Of a stretch of DNA of 29,417 bases, positions 1 through 6,786 are shown one piece after another. The DNA lies in the IMG/VR virus record IMGVR_UViG_3300036670_000191, positions 1 through 29,417 of that record; one strand, 5' to 3'. This stretch comes from a virus. Under the pieces are notes generated by a model. It ran no database searches. It was not told where the DNA came from and saw only the letters and a program-made list of their open reading frames with translations. Made by a program: the position numbers and the translations under genes. Each line of letters begins with the position of its first letter. Positions within the stretch are counted from its first letter, which is position 1.

Positions 1-342
1 CTGATTCGCCATTATGGGGACAGTCTGGCATTGGCTACCCCAGATGGGATTAGCCTCTCGCACAACCGCATTTCAGAGGTCAAAACCACCGGCAAAGATT
101 GGGGTTCTGTTGACAAAATCCCGATTGCGTACAAGCGGCAGGTTCAGTGGCAACTGTATGTGACCGGCGCGGATGAATGTGTGTTCGCGTGGATGCTGAG
201 GGCTGAGGTTGATGGGCGGATGGTGCCCGGCTGGTTTGAACCCAAATCAGACATTATTGGCAGGGATGAAGTGATGATTACCGATCTCAAGCTGGCGGCA
301 ACCATGCTGTGGGCTGAAATACAAGCACAGGGGGAAAACTAA
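1..342 (+). CDS. YqaJ-like recombination exonuclease, 3' part (5' end outside window)
   Basis: The reading frame is open from base 1, so the N terminus lies upstream; 113 residues are visible. It belongs to the YqaJ / lambda-exonuclease type of PD-(D/E)XK nucleases, which resect double-stranded DNA ends for phage recombination. Visible catalytic signature: a TPDG turn (Asp at visible residue 15) followed by Glu26-Val-Lys28 (the ExK pair), then the family-typical Tyr-x-x-Gln-Val-Gln-Trp-Gln stretch before a helical C terminus. Its stop shares one base with the start of the ERF annealing gene, giving the usual exonuclease plus annealase pair of a Red-like system. Family assignment is by motif recognition; the fold was not computed. 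Confidence 0.88.
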   Translation: MIRHYGDSLALATPDGISLSHNRISEVKTTGKDWGSVDKIPIAYKRQVQWQLYVTGADECVFAWMLRAEVDGRMVPGWFEPKSDIIGRDEVMITDLKLAATMLWAEIQAQGEN

Positions 343-989
343 TGGCTACGAGCGCAGAAATTGTGACCGCAGTAATGACCGCGGTGAGAGCTGTGGGCAA
401 GGATGGGGTCAACAAACACCAGAATTTCAATTTTCGTGGCATTGATGCTGTGGTGAACGCTGTGGGGCCGGCGTTGAGAAGTGCTGGCGGGTTCATTGTG
501 CCCAGCGTTTTGGGTTGTGAATACTCTCAGGGCCGTTCAACGGCTGGCGGGGTTCTCAACACAGTCCACCTTGAGGTCATGTTCTCAATTTATGGGAGCG
601 AGGGGGAGCCAATCAGTGGGACTGTGAGGGCTGAAGCGTTTGATTCTGGCGATAAGGCTACGGCCAAGTGCATGAGTGTGGCGTTCAGAACTTTCATGTT
701 GCAAGTGTTTTGTCTGCCAACTAGCGAACCTGATCCTGACGCTGACACCTACAAATTGGGGGATGCTAACCAGGTAGCGGCAGGCACCCCGGTTGTGGCA
801 GAGATTCCGGCAGGGTTCATTAAATCCCTGGAAGCTTGTGTGTATGTGGAGGACATGATGCCGATGTGGGCTACCGCTATGAAGGGCGGTTTCTCGGAGG
901 CGGTCCAGGGCCATTTTGCGGCCAGAAAAAAGCGGTTTGTCGATGAAGAATTGCCTATCCCTGAGAGTGTGCCTGTTGTTGAGCCGTGA
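342..989 (+). CDS. erf: ERF-family single-strand annealing protein
   Basis: This 215-residue protein matches the ERF (essential recombination function) superfamily, which anneals complementary single strands during phage recombination and concatemer or circle formation. Recognisable features are an N-terminal helix, the conserved FNFRGIDAVVNAVGPAL segment near residues 22-40, and the block around residues 98-115 (SGDKATAKCMSVAFRT) typical of ERF proteins. The C-terminal ~70 residues are acidic and proline-containing. It starts at the ATG sharing one base with the exonuclease stop, preceded by AGGGGGAAA. Length agrees with ERF proteins of actinophages. The cytoplasmic partner is the upstream nuclease. 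Confidence 0.9.
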   Translation: MATSAEIVTAVMTAVRAVGKDGVNKHQNFNFRGIDAVVNAVGPALRSAGGFIVPSVLGCEYSQGRSTAGGVLNTVHLEVMFSIYGSEGEPISGTVRAEAFDSGDKATAKCMSVAFRTFMLQVFCLPTSEPDPDADTYKLGDANQVAAGTPVVAEIPAGFIKSLEACVYVEDMMPMWATAMKGGFSEAVQGHFAARKKRFVDEELPIPESVPVVEP

Positions 990-1110
990 TAGGCGGGTGT
1001 TGGCGTTGGTTAGTCATTATCACGCGGTTTTGGTGATGGGGATGCGTGGGGAGCCTTGGCGGTTGTTCGCTAACGATATGACCATGTTGTTCCAGAGAGG
1101 TGGGGAGTGA
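967..1110 (+). CDS. small hypothetical protein
   Basis: A 47-residue frame beginning at GTG inside the end of the ERF gene. The sequence is basic and hydrophobic in the middle (VLALVSHYHAVLVMGM) and ends in RGGE. It has no family I recognise. Its stop overlaps the next ATG by one base (TGATG), and its end carries AGAGAGGTGGGGAG, a ribosome binding site for that gene. These spacings match the tight packing of the operon and support a real gene. The exact start is uncertain: TTG codons at 976 and 979 and a GTG at 997 are alternatives. Confidence 0.5.
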   Translation: MCLLLSRDRRVLALVSHYHAVLVMGMRGEPWRLFANDMTMLFQRGGE

Positions 1111-1448
1111 TGGCGGCTAAAGAGTTTGTGAGTAACGTTTTTACGGGGGTCAACTGGGCTGACCGCCAGAACGGGGCGGCAGGTCAAACAAAAAGAAAAG
1201 GAGAAAATGGAATGGGCAAACGTGAGGCACAGTTGAATGAGGCTGAGGCGTTGCTGATTCAGTCAGTGGATCCGCTGGTGGTGCCAAGGGAGAACAACGA
1301 GTGGGCCGCGCTGGTGTTGCGTGGGTTGATGGCTCAGGGCTGGCGTTGCCCCTCGGATGCGTTCGCCGTGAAGTTTCAGGTGTTTGAGCAGGGCCGTGGT
1401 GCTGGCCGTAAAGGGGTGAACCCGTATCGGGGGTGGGTTGATGACTGA
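1110..1448 (+). CDS. hypothetical protein
   Basis: 112 residues from ATG 1110, which is one base into the previous stop and follows a purine-rich AGAGAGGTGGGGAG. A second in-frame ATG at 1212 has an excellent ribosome binding site (AAGGAGAAAA), so the product may instead be a 78-residue form beginning MGKREAQLNEAE. The stretch before 1212 is rich in Lys, Gly and Asn and could be untranslated leader or a genuine N-terminal extension. The body contains an amphipathic helix (EWAALVLRGLMAQGW) and a basic C terminus. I recognise no domain. Confidence 0.65.
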   Translation: MAAKEFVSNVFTGVNWADRQNGAAGQTKRKGENGMGKREAQLNEAEALLIQSVDPLVVPRENNEWAALVLRGLMAQGWRCPSDAFAVKFQVFEQGRGAGRKGVNPYRGWVDD

Positions 1449-1611
1449 CCAAAATTACATAAAAATACTAAGCAATGAGGATGTGCGCATGAGTTACGCC
1501 GTGGGAGGCGGTGCGGTGAGGGTTGCTGAGTTCAATCGGTGGCTTAAGTCTGTCCAGGAGGAAGCTTACGATGAAGGTTACGCCGAGTGTGCAAAGACGG
1601 ATGGTTACTGA
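1441..1611 (+). CDS. small hypothetical protein
   Basis: A 56-residue protein starting at ATG, overlapping the preceding stop by eight bases (ATGACTGA). The C-terminal half (VAEFNRWLKSVQEEAYDEGY) is an amphipathic acidic helix of a kind seen in many small actinophage early proteins. The end of the gene at 1900-2094 has a similar helix (KAFDAWLESVKREAG), so the two may be related small-protein paralogues. No function is recognised. Gene overlap on both sides supports translation. Confidence 0.65.
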   Translation: MTDQNYIKILSNEDVRMSYAVGGGAVRVAEFNRWLKSVQEEAYDEGYAECAKTDGY

Positions 1612-1907
1612 TGGTAAACATGATTGGTTTTCACCACAAGGAACCGGAATATAACACGGCAGGGTTTGGGCAGCCCGGTTTTTATATGCACATGCGGGCT
1701 AAACCTACTGAGCAGTTCCCGTTACGCGCGGTTCTAAGGTTCCCTTGTGGTCGTGCCACTTTTTACTCTGTTGAGCATGCGCGAGAGTTTTTGCATCACC
1801 CAGGGGACGTGAAACATGCGGCGGCACATTATCTTGATTCACTTCTTGGTGGCACTAGTAATGCGCGGGTCGCTTGCATGGACGAGGAAGGGGCAGAAGA
1901 TGAGTGA
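1611..1907 (+). CDS. hypothetical protein
   Basis: 98 residues from an ATG that shares one base with the preceding TGA. Near the N terminus is a His/Tyr/Phe-rich segment (MVNMIGFHHKEPEYNTAGFG), followed by a segment resembling a small beta barrel (PLRAVLRFPCGRATFYSVEHAREFL) and an acidic C-terminal tail. No known family or catalytic motif is recognised. It overlaps the next gene by eight bases (ATGAGTGA), typical of translational coupling here. Confidence 0.65.
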   Translation: MVNMIGFHHKEPEYNTAGFGQPGFYMHMRAKPTEQFPLRAVLRFPCGRATFYSVEHAREFLHHPGDVKHAAAHYLDSLLGGTSNARVACMDEEGAEDE

Positions 1908-2094
1908 AAACGATAGGGATTTTATGCATGTTGTGACTTCGGTGATGGTTCGGGAAAGCTTTATGTTTGCGCAACTCAGCGCGACAGGGCGAGACACTAA
2001 CGAGGCTGGGACTGCTTTTACTGTAGCAAAAAGTAAAGCCTTTGACGCATGGCTTGAATCTGTGAAGCGGGAAGCTGGTAATGAAAATCGCTAG
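1900..2094 (+). CDS. small hypothetical protein
   Basis: 64 residues starting at ATG 1900, with GAGGAAGGGG as ribosome binding site inside the previous gene. The product is predicted helical and soluble, ending in an amphipathic helix (KAFDAWLESVKREAGNENR) that resembles the C terminus of the 56-residue protein two genes upstream. No characterised family is recognised. The start is chosen from the ribosome binding site and the eight-base overlap; the longer frame upstream would run through the neighbouring gene. Confidence 0.65.
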   Translation: MSENDRDFMHVVTSVMVRESFMFAQLSATGRDTNEAGTAFTVAKSKAFDAWLESVKREAGNENR

Positions 2095-2118
2095 GGATTC
2101 TACGACAAGGGGGAACAG

Positions 2119-2469
2119 ATGACTGACCAGGTGAGCGAGCTAACCCCTCTTTCCATAATGAAAACACTGTCCAAAATTTCCAAAGAAATTGATGCCCAGA
2201 CCACTGAGATTGCGCGGTGTGATGTGGCGGCGGTGAAGGCGCGGGTGGCGTATAAGAAAGCTTATGCACGCGAGTTTTTGACGTGTGCGGGGTCGATGGA
2301 TATTCGGCGGTATACGGCTGAGCTTGAAACGGCGGATGCTCACTTAGCCTCAGAAATTTCGGATCAGGAATTGCGGGCGGCGGTGGGTGCTATCAAGGCT
2401 TTGCGCGATCGGCTCGAAGTAGGGCGCTCGCTGGGACCTCTCATTAGGCTTGAGTGGACAAACGCATGA
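2119..2469 (+). CDS. conserved actinophage hypothetical protein (helical)
   Basis: 116 residues, ribosome binding site AAGGGGGAA. The sequence is almost entirely helical and heptad-like, with a conserved core (VAYKKAYAREFL, then GSMDIRRYTAELE, then LRDRLEVGRSLG) that I recognise as a widespread small actinophage protein often found near recombination genes. Its molecular role is unknown; a coiled-coil assembly or DNA-replication accessory is only a guess from position. It overlaps the next gene by ATGA. Confidence 0.75.
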   Translation: MTDQVSELTPLSIMKTLSKISKEIDAQTTEIARCDVAAVKARVAYKKAYAREFLTCAGSMDIRRYTAELETADAHLASEISDQELRAAVGAIKALRDRLEVGRSLGPLIRLEWTNA

Positions 2470-2603
2470 CTGAGAGTGAAAAAGATTTTAATTGCTGTGC
2501 CGAGAATGGTTGTGGTGGGGAGGCTGACCCGGATCAGATGATTGCTGATTTTAGGGCAGTTTTTGATAGGGCTGAGCGCAAAGCAAAGGAAGGCCAGGCA
2601 TGA
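2466..2603 (+). CDS. small Cys-containing acidic protein
   Basis: 45 residues, starting at the ATG of an ATGA overlap and ending in another ATGA overlap with the nuclease gene. The N-terminal half has three cysteines (Cys10, Cys11, Cys16) in a Gly/Glu/Asp-rich stretch, and the C-terminal half is a charged helix (MIADFRAVFDRAERKAKEG). No family is recognised. The paired four-base overlaps are the main evidence that it is translated. Confidence 0.65.
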   Translation: MTESEKDFNCCAENGCGGEADPDQMIADFRAVFDRAERKAKEGQA

Positions 2604-2929
2604 ATGGGGCTACCGCGCGGCGTAAAGGTAACCTGGCAGAGGTCGCTGTGTGTAAGGCGCTACAACGTGCCGGCTGGGATGCTGTGACCTCTAGGGCGGC
2701 CCGTGGAGGCTTTCAGGCAGGCGAGGATATCGTGACCAACTTTCCTGCCGCTATCGAGGTCAAAAATCATGCCAAAATGGATTTGGCTGGCTGGTGGGGA
2801 CAAGCTGTGGAGCAAGCTGTGGACAAACCCCCAGTGGTTGTGCATAAACGTGTGGGTAAGTCTGAGCCTGAACACTGGTGGGTAACGATGGATCTCGCAA
2901 CATTGTTGCGGCTGGTGGGCGAAAAGTGA
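2600..2929 (+). CDS. Holliday-junction-resolvase-like PD-(D/E)XK nuclease
   Basis: 109 residues. The order of motifs is that of small Hjc/RecU-like resolvases of actinophages: an N-terminal RRKGNLAE helix with Glu14, a GEDIV strand with Asp43, the Glu53-Val-Lys55 pair, and a WWGQAVEQA helix (Trp65 to Ala73) bearing the conserved Gln. It presumably cuts branched DNA made during replication or recombination before packaging, acting with the exonuclease/ERF pair upstream. The start is the ATG in the ATGA overlap. Other PD-(D/E)XK functions cannot be excluded by sequence alone. Confidence 0.8.
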   Translation: MNGATARRKGNLAEVAVCKALQRAGWDAVTSRAARGGFQAGEDIVTNFPAAIEVKNHAKMDLAGWWGQAVEQAVDKPPVVVHKRVGKSEPEHWWVTMDLATLLRLVGEK

Positions 2930-3114
2930 GTGTGGCGCAGGAGGCTTACGACATTGCGGCAACTAATTTTTCCGAGGCCAATCAAAGGTACTGTGCTACT
3001 GGGCAGACTGATGATGGCAAAGTTTTGGTGCGGGCGGCCATGAGGGAGTTGGAGGCGGCAGAAACCGCTTTGGCTTTTGCTTTGAAATCGGTCAACCGTG
3101 TGGGGGAACCGTGA
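2926..3114 (+). CDS. small hypothetical protein
   Basis: 62 residues from a GTG start that forms a GTGA overlap with the nuclease stop; the end forms another GTGA overlap with the HNH gene. The product is alanine-rich and helical (VSVAQEAYDIAATNFSEAN, then RAAMRELEAAETALAFALK) and is probably a small helical bundle or coiled coil. No family is recognised. Alternative upstream starts would run through the nuclease gene and are less likely. Confidence 0.65.
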   Translation: MSVAQEAYDIAATNFSEANQRYCATGQTDDGKVLVRAAMRELEAAETALAFALKSVNRVGEP

Positions 3115-3524
3115 GCCTGGGAAAACAGTCACGCAAACAGGTGGAGCAGGCCCGCGCTGGCGTGTATGAGCGTGACGGCGGTGTATGTATCTCTAAAGGT
3201 GTCCAGAGCGCCTGTGGCGGACCCAGAACGCTACAGCACCGGGTTGGCCGCGGAATGGGGGGAAGCGCACTCTACGACAAAGATCCGGCGTACCTGTTGA
3301 CAATGTGCAATGACCACAACGGTTTGGAAACGTCTGACGCGGATTATCACAGACTGTGCCAAGATTTGGGGTGGTCTGTGCCTCGCTGGGTGGTGGAGCG
3401 CCGTTCGATAACTGAAATTCCGGTCTGGTATGGGGATGGTTGGTTCTACCTGACCGGCTTTGATAGAGTGCCCACAACGGAGGGTTTGGCAAGGGGGAGG
3501 ATGGATGAAATTTACGGGCCTTGA
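3111..3524 (+). CDS. HNH-type endonuclease
   Basis: 137 residues, GTG start in a GTGA overlap. The core resembles small phage HNH proteins: VYERDGGVC, Cys in SACGG, QHRVGRGMGGS carrying the first His, and LLTMCNDHNGLE carrying the Asn and last His, so a beta-beta-alpha-metal nuclease site is plausible. The C-terminal ~60 residues (WYGDGWFYLTGFDR) form an extra domain I do not recognise. It may be a recombination or packaging nuclease, or a free-standing homing enzyme. It ends an uninterrupted coupled gene block; the next gene follows only after 127 bases. Confidence 0.75.
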   Translation: MSLGKQSRKQVEQARAGVYERDGGVCISKGVQSACGGPRTLQHRVGRGMGGSALYDKDPAYLLTMCNDHNGLETSDADYHRLCQDLGWSVPRWVVERRSITEIPVWYGDGWFYLTGFDRVPTTEGLARGRMDEIYGP

Positions 3525-3651
3525 GAGGGTGATGGTGGCCGGTGAGGTGGTAAGATGAAAGCAGGGCCAGAGCGATGAAACTCTGACCCTGCTATAAACC
3601 CGATGATAGAAGCATCGGCTACTTAAAGTGTAGCTGATAGAGAGGCTACAC
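3525..3651 (+). promoter_or_regulatory. structured leader of the replication initiator gene
   Basis: This non-coding stretch holds three inverted repeats. The first (3560-3593) is a 13-base-pair stem with one mismatch and an 8-base loop. The second (3600-3618) pairs CCGATG with CATCGG. The third (3628-3651) pairs GTGTAGC with GCTACAC and abuts the ATG; the purine-rich AGAGAGG lies at its loop and 3' arm. An alternative pairing, GCTAC 3618-3622 with GTAGC 3630-3634, would exclude the third. GATGAAA occurs at 3554 and 3574, and TATAAA at 3593 could be a -10, but no good -35 is seen. Control of initiator synthesis, or an origin, is inference. Confidence 0.5.
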
Positions 3652-4479
3652 ATGGCACTTATTCGAGGGCATCACAGCTTTGATGACCATTTTTCGCAGA
3701 TACCTAACGCCTGGTTACGGGATGGGCGGGTGAGCTTGGAAGCTCGCGGGCTACTTGCTCAAATCATGTCGCACAGGCCCGGCTGGAACCTGTCTATAAA
3801 CTCCATTTCTCACCAGAACGCGGTGGGCCGGGATAAGGTGCGGCGCATACTCGATGAGCTTATCGAGGCAGGATATTTGGAGCGATCTGAGAACCAGGCA
3901 CACAATGATAAGGGGCATCTTGCAGGGTATGACTATGTGACTTGTGACCCGTCAGCATTGGCCCAGGAACCTTCCAAGGCTGAGCCTCACAAGGCTGAAC
4001 CTACCAAGGCTACTGAGCCACCAAAGAAGACTAATCTTAAAGAACACTATAAAAAACAAGAAGACGATAGAGAGAGAAAGTCGAAAGTTATGAGAGCGGA
4101 ACTTGATTCTCAGTCTTTGGATGTTTTTGAAACCTGGTGGGAGGCATACCCCAAAAAGGCTGACAAACGGGTGGCAGAACAGGCGTTTTTCAAAGCTCTC
4201 AAGAGGACAAACCTTGACACGCTCATGGCAGGGGTGTTGCAATACTCGCTGGATCCGGCCCGCAAACCTGAGTTTACCAAGAATCCTGCAACGTGGCTGA
4301 ATGCGGATGCGTGGGCGAACGCGCCCCTGGTGGCTCCTGAGCCGTTGAATGATTGGGGCAAGCCGTTTGGGAAGCCGGCTGAGTCCCCTGGGCAGAGGGA
4401 GTGGGTGAGGGCTAGCCATGACCGTGGTGAGCATTGGGAGTGCCGCCCTGGTGAGTTTGATTGCTCTGAGGGTGTATAG
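3652..4479 (+). CDS. winged-helix replication initiator / replisome organiser
   Basis: 275 residues. Residues 1-100 form a winged helix-turn-helix typical of phage replication proteins (FSQIPNAWLRD, LEARGLLAQIMSHRPGW, then VGRDKVRRILDELIEAGYL with the recognition helix). A Lys/Glu/Pro-rich linker follows, with three tandem KAEP-like units near residues 105-125. The C-terminal domain has the signature of replisome organisers: FETWWEAYPKKADKRVAEQAFFKAL and KNPATWLNADAWAN. It likely binds the origin and loads helicase, probably from the host since no helicase is visible in this window. The start follows directly after the leader hairpin. Confidence 0.8.
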   Translation: MALIRGHHSFDDHFSQIPNAWLRDGRVSLEARGLLAQIMSHRPGWNLSINSISHQNAVGRDKVRRILDELIEAGYLERSENQAHNDKGHLAGYDYVTCDPSALAQEPSKAEPHKAEPTKATEPPKKTNLKEHYKKQEDDRERKSKVMRAELDSQSLDVFETWWEAYPKKADKRVAEQAFFKALKRTNLDTLMAGVLQYSLDPARKPEFTKNPATWLNADAWANAPLVAPEPLNDWGKPFGKPAESPGQREWVRASHDRGEHWECRPGEFDCSEGV

Positions 4480-4512
4480 TGGACAACACATTATCTAGGA
4501 AAGGAAAGTGTG

Positions 4513-4695
4513 ATGGAAGAAAACAAACTATTGGAAGATGCCAAAGACGCGGTGTTGCGAGAAGGCTTGAGAGCTATTCATGCGTGGGAAGCCGCCAAGT
4601 GGAGTGGGTACAGGGGTGACTTGGTTCACGCCGCGGATAGTGCAGACGAAAAAGTGAGGCAGGCGTGGGAACACTTCGCATTGGTGGCAAGATGA
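4513..4695 (+). CDS. small hypothetical protein
   Basis: 60 residues from the ATG preceded by AGGAAAGGAAAG, a strong ribosome binding site; the GTG one codon upstream is less likely. It is predicted helical and soluble (EENKLLEDAKDAVLREGLRA, then ADSADEKVRQAWEHF). The 33-base gap to the upstream gene is larger than usual here and contains no clear promoter. It overlaps the next gene by ATGA. No family is recognised. Confidence 0.65.
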   Translation: MEENKLLEDAKDAVLREGLRAIHAWEAAKWSGYRGDLVHAADSADEKVRQAWEHFALVAR

Positions 4696-4868
4696 GAAAC
4701 CCAAACCTGGCCATTTCGCTCAGTCTGATTGGGCTGGCCGCGGGAGCTTTTCTCGCTGTGGAGGTATTTCACCCAGCACATTCTCCCAATGGGTGGATCC
4801 TTGCAGGGATTATTTTTGGCGCTTATGGGCTTATGGTGTTTGTTTTTGAGGCTTTTTCCCATGAGTAG
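4692..4868 (+). CDS. small membrane protein, two transmembrane segments
   Basis: 58 residues with two hydrophobic helices, about residues 7-26 and 35-54, separated by a short loop containing HPAHSPNG. It is therefore probably a small inner-membrane protein; the N terminus has one Arg and few other charges. It starts in an ATGA overlap and ends inside the next gene's first codons. It is far from the lysis region, so a holin role is unlikely; the function is unknown. Confidence 0.65.
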   Translation: MRNPNLAISLSLIGLAAGAFLAVEVFHPAHSPNGWILAGIIFGAYGLMVFVFEAFSHE

Positions 4869-5184
4869 CAAGGGCAGAGGGCTGATTGCTTTGAAAGAAA
4901 TTACGCCAGAAAAACTTGAGCAAAAGGCTAAAGAACGGGAAGCTGGCCGGCTGGCAAGACTGAACAGGCTCAGCGCAGAGCGTTTGGGGCAAGAGCGTGT
5001 TGAGGCTGAAGCTGATTTGCGTAACGTGAACACTCGGTGCCAGTTGCGTGCTATGGAGTTGCGGTGGGCGCGGGGGATGGGTGTGGCGGGGATTGCTGAG
5101 TGGTTGAAGGTGTCTGAGGGGACTGTTTTGGGTTGGCTTGAGGCACCTGTTGAGGTTGAGCTAACAGGAGGGTTGAGAAAATGA
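4861..5184 (+). CDS. helix-turn-helix DNA-binding protein
   Basis: 107 residues starting at the ATG overlapping the upstream stop by eight bases. Residues 15-70 are a long charged helix with coiled-coil character (EKLEQKAKEREAGRLARLN). Residues 72-94 (GMGVAGIAEWLKVSEGTVLGWL) form a resolvase/MerR-like helix-turn-helix. This suggests a dimeric DNA-binding regulator of early genes. The target is unknown. The C-terminal tail overlaps the next ATG. Confidence 0.7.
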   Translation: MSSKGRGLIALKEITPEKLEQKAKEREAGRLARLNRLSAERLGQERVEAEADLRNVNTRCQLRAMELRWARGMGVAGIAEWLKVSEGTVLGWLEAPVEVELTGGLRK

Positions 5185-5459
5185 CAGTCAAAACAGGCAC
5201 GTTTTATTGGGTTGTGTGTAGTTGTTGCGGCGAGGTAGCTGATGATGAGAATATGCTCAGTCACAGTAAAAGTGAAGCAATCGAAGCAAGCGAAAACTTT
5301 GATTTCATGCCCGTGGTGGTGAGTGCAGAGGCTCAACAACTTTGCTCTGATTGCTGGGAGTGGCCTGAAGATGTGCCTGGTTACGATGAGGCAACCAGCA
5401 CAAGTCATGATCCTGTGCGGGCGCATGACCAGCACCCTGTGAAAGCGGTGGTGCCGTGA
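5181..5459 (+). CDS. Cys-rich (zinc-ribbon-like) small protein
   Basis: 92 residues. Cys13, Cys15 and Cys16 (VVCSCCGE) and Cys55-x-x-Cys58 (CSDC) could bind one zinc ion in a ribbon. Between them lies an acidic helical stretch, and the C terminus is His/Pro-rich and probably disordered. It is the first of three consecutive small Cys-rich genes. ATGA overlap at the start, GTGA overlap at the end. The role is unknown; such proteins may inhibit or recruit host factors, but nothing here shows that. Confidence 0.65.
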   Translation: MTVKTGTFYWVVCSCCGEVADDENMLSHSKSEAIEASENFDFMPVVVSAEAQQLCSDCWEWPEDVPGYDEATSTSHDPVRAHDQHPVKAVVP

Positions 5460-5653
5460 ACGCGGCGCACCCTCTTTGCCAAGGCGCTGAAGGGCACGTC
5501 TGCCAGAAACCTAGCGGGCGGGCCTGTGACGCGAAACCTTGTGATCAGCCGGCGGGAACTTATTGGGGTCCACATTTTTGTCCTGAGCATGATGAGGCCC
5601 GGCTGGTGAGTATTGACCGGGAATTGCGGGCGCTCAATGGCTTGTTTCGGTAA
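5456..5653 (+). CDS. Cys-rich small protein
   Basis: 65 residues, GTG start in a GTGA overlap. Potential metal ligands are Cys8, Cys16, Cys24, Cys29, Cys42 and His45; the segment CDQPAG...FCPEHDEAR resembles zinc-knuckle proteins common in actinophages. The C-terminal helix (VSIDRELRALNGLF) is amphipathic. Function unknown. It lies second in a run of three Cys-rich proteins. Confidence 0.65.
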   Translation: MNAAHPLCQGAEGHVCQKPSGRACDAKPCDQPAGTYWGPHFCPEHDEARLVSIDRELRALNGLFR

Positions 5654-5672
5654 GACCAACAAACGGAGCGAG

Positions 5673-5849
5673 ATGGTTCAGAAGTGTGATGTGTGCGCCC
5701 GTGAGCGTACTGTGCAAGACGTTCTGGAATACGCGCCTGTGCAGGCGGTCACGTTTCAGCCTTTGGGTTGGTACAGCGCCGGGGGTAGCCAAATGTGTTC
5801 TGAGTGTGTAACTTTGATGATTAGGGGGACCAAAAGTGAACAACGATAA
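5673..5849 (+). CDS. CxxC/CxxC zinc-ribbon protein
   Basis: 58 residues from the ATG preceded by ACGGAGCGAG. Cys5-x-x-Cys8 and Cys42-x-x-Cys45 are spaced as in a classic four-cysteine zinc ribbon, with a beta-rich middle (AVTFQPLGWYSAGG). A longer in-frame version would start inside the preceding gene and lacks a ribosome binding site, so it was not used. The last of the Cys-rich trio. Function unknown; such ribbons often bind nucleic acid or polymerase subunits. Confidence 0.65.
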   Translation: MVQKCDVCARERTVQDVLEYAPVQAVTFQPLGWYSAGGSQMCSECVTLMIRGTKSEQR

Positions 5850-5859
5850 AGGGGAAGAA

Positions 5860-6291
5860 ATGGACACAACACAAAGCGAAAATGAAAAGTGGGATAAGCC
5901 AAACCTGGTCAAAGACAATCAGGGGGTGTGGGTTCCCAAAACTGATTACGCACACCCCATCAGCAACGGCGGGCAGTGGGCACGCGAGGCTTTTAGCGAG
6001 TCAAGTTCTGTGGGTCAAGACAAACCACTGAACCTGCCGCTGGATTTCACGGTGGTGGGCCTGAGCCAGGCGTTGTACTCGGTACGTCACCACTTGGAAA
6101 TGTTGCGAACTAAAAAAGTTGAGAGCCAGGACCGTATGGGCAGGGCGGCTCTCATTGTGAGTAATGAACAGGCCATAAACCAAGCGATTTGGCGGGAAAT
6201 GACCAACGCGACTGTGGCCATTGACAAAATCAAAAAGGTTCAAAAAATTGTTACTGACATGACTTTGGCAGAGGGCGAGGCGCAAAAGTGA
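5860..6291 (+). CDS. hypothetical protein
   Basis: 143 residues from the ATG preceded by AAAGGGGAAG. An in-frame GTG at 5836, preceded by AGGGGGACC and overlapping the upstream stop, would add eight residues and is nearly as credible. The N-terminal 60 residues are polar and Trp/Asn-rich and probably disordered. From about residue 65 the protein is a helical bundle (VVGLSQALYSVRHHLEMLRTKK, then a long helix to the C terminus). No known family is recognised. It ends in a GTGA overlap. Confidence 0.65.
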   Translation: MDTTQSENEKWDKPNLVKDNQGVWVPKTDYAHPISNGGQWAREAFSESSSVGQDKPLNLPLDFTVVGLSQALYSVRHHLEMLRTKKVESQDRMGRAALIVSNEQAINQAIWREMTNATVAIDKIKKVQKIVTDMTLAEGEAQK

Positions 6292-6416
6292 GCAATCCAG
6301 GGGTGTTGGTAATCCTGGACTGGATTCTCATTGTTGTGTTTGGCGGGGCACTATTCTGGGCTGTTGTCTGTTTCATTGCGTACATTGTTGACGTCTTGAG
6401 GTGGAACCGGGGATGA
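6288..6416 (+). CDS. single-span small membrane protein
   Basis: 42 residues from a GTG in a GTGA overlap. About residues 7-37 are hydrophobic (VLVILDWILIVVFGGALFWA and onward), followed by a basic LRWNRG end, so a single transmembrane helix with a cytoplasmic positive C terminus is likely. It ends in an ATGA overlap with the next gene. The function is not recognisable. Confidence 0.6.
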   Translation: MSNPGVLVILDWILIVVFGGALFWAVVCFIAYIVDVLRWNRG

Positions 6417-6604
6417 TCAATGAAGAAAAAAAGGCAGAGCTGGAACGCCTACTCAATGACGGTGGCAAGAGGGTGCAAGAGTTTTTTGACAACGCGCCAG
6501 GCAGTGATGATGATGACCTTGAACAGGTAGTTGAGAAAGCCCGGTTTGAGGCGGCGGTGAGGTATGACCCTAGTTTGGGCGAGCTGTTCGAGGGCACACA
6601 ATGA
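6413..6604 (+). CDS. small acidic hypothetical protein
   Basis: 63 residues starting at the ATG of an ATGA overlap. It is highly charged, with an acidic patch (GSDDDDLEQVVEKARFEAAVR) and helical ends. It could be a small acidic DNA mimic or regulator, but nothing specific supports that. It ends in an ATGA overlap with the following gene. No family is recognised. Confidence 0.6.
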   Translation: MINEEKKAELERLLNDGGKRVQEFFDNAPGSDDDDLEQVVEKARFEAAVRYDPSLGELFEGTQ

Positions 6605-6786
6605 CTGACGTGAATTGGGCGCGTGAGCTGGGCATTGATGTGCAGGCATTGGAGGGGGAGCGCCCTTTGAGTGTTGGCCAGTTGAGGGCGGCGGTGGAGC
6701 ATGGGCGGCGGGCTGACCGTCTGTGGGAGGCGGCGCGGGCGCGTGAACCAGATCCACCCAGTGGTAGAATTGTGACAAGCGCCTAA
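6601..6786 (+). CDS. small helical hypothetical protein
   Basis: 61 residues, ATGA overlap with the upstream gene. The sequence is helical (WARELGIDVQALEGE, then LSVGQLRAAVEHGRRADRLWE), with a proline-rich tail. The 28 bases after its stop contain the SSB ribosome binding site. A TAGAAT in the last codons (6765-6770) could be a -10 element for the SSB gene, but the -35 region is poor. No function is recognised. Confidence 0.6.
   Translation: MTDVNWARELGIDVQALEGERPLSVGQLRAAVEHGRRADRLWEAARAREPDPPSGRIVTSA

Noticed and set aside
2082-2123. 13-codon frame MKIARDSTTRGNR
   Set aside because: No ribosome binding site and too short to support; it overlaps the end of one gene and the start of the next.
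4626-5435. Large leftward frame of 269 codons
   Set aside because: It lies opposite four well-supported coupled rightward genes and has no ribosome binding site; its composition looks like an antisense shadow.
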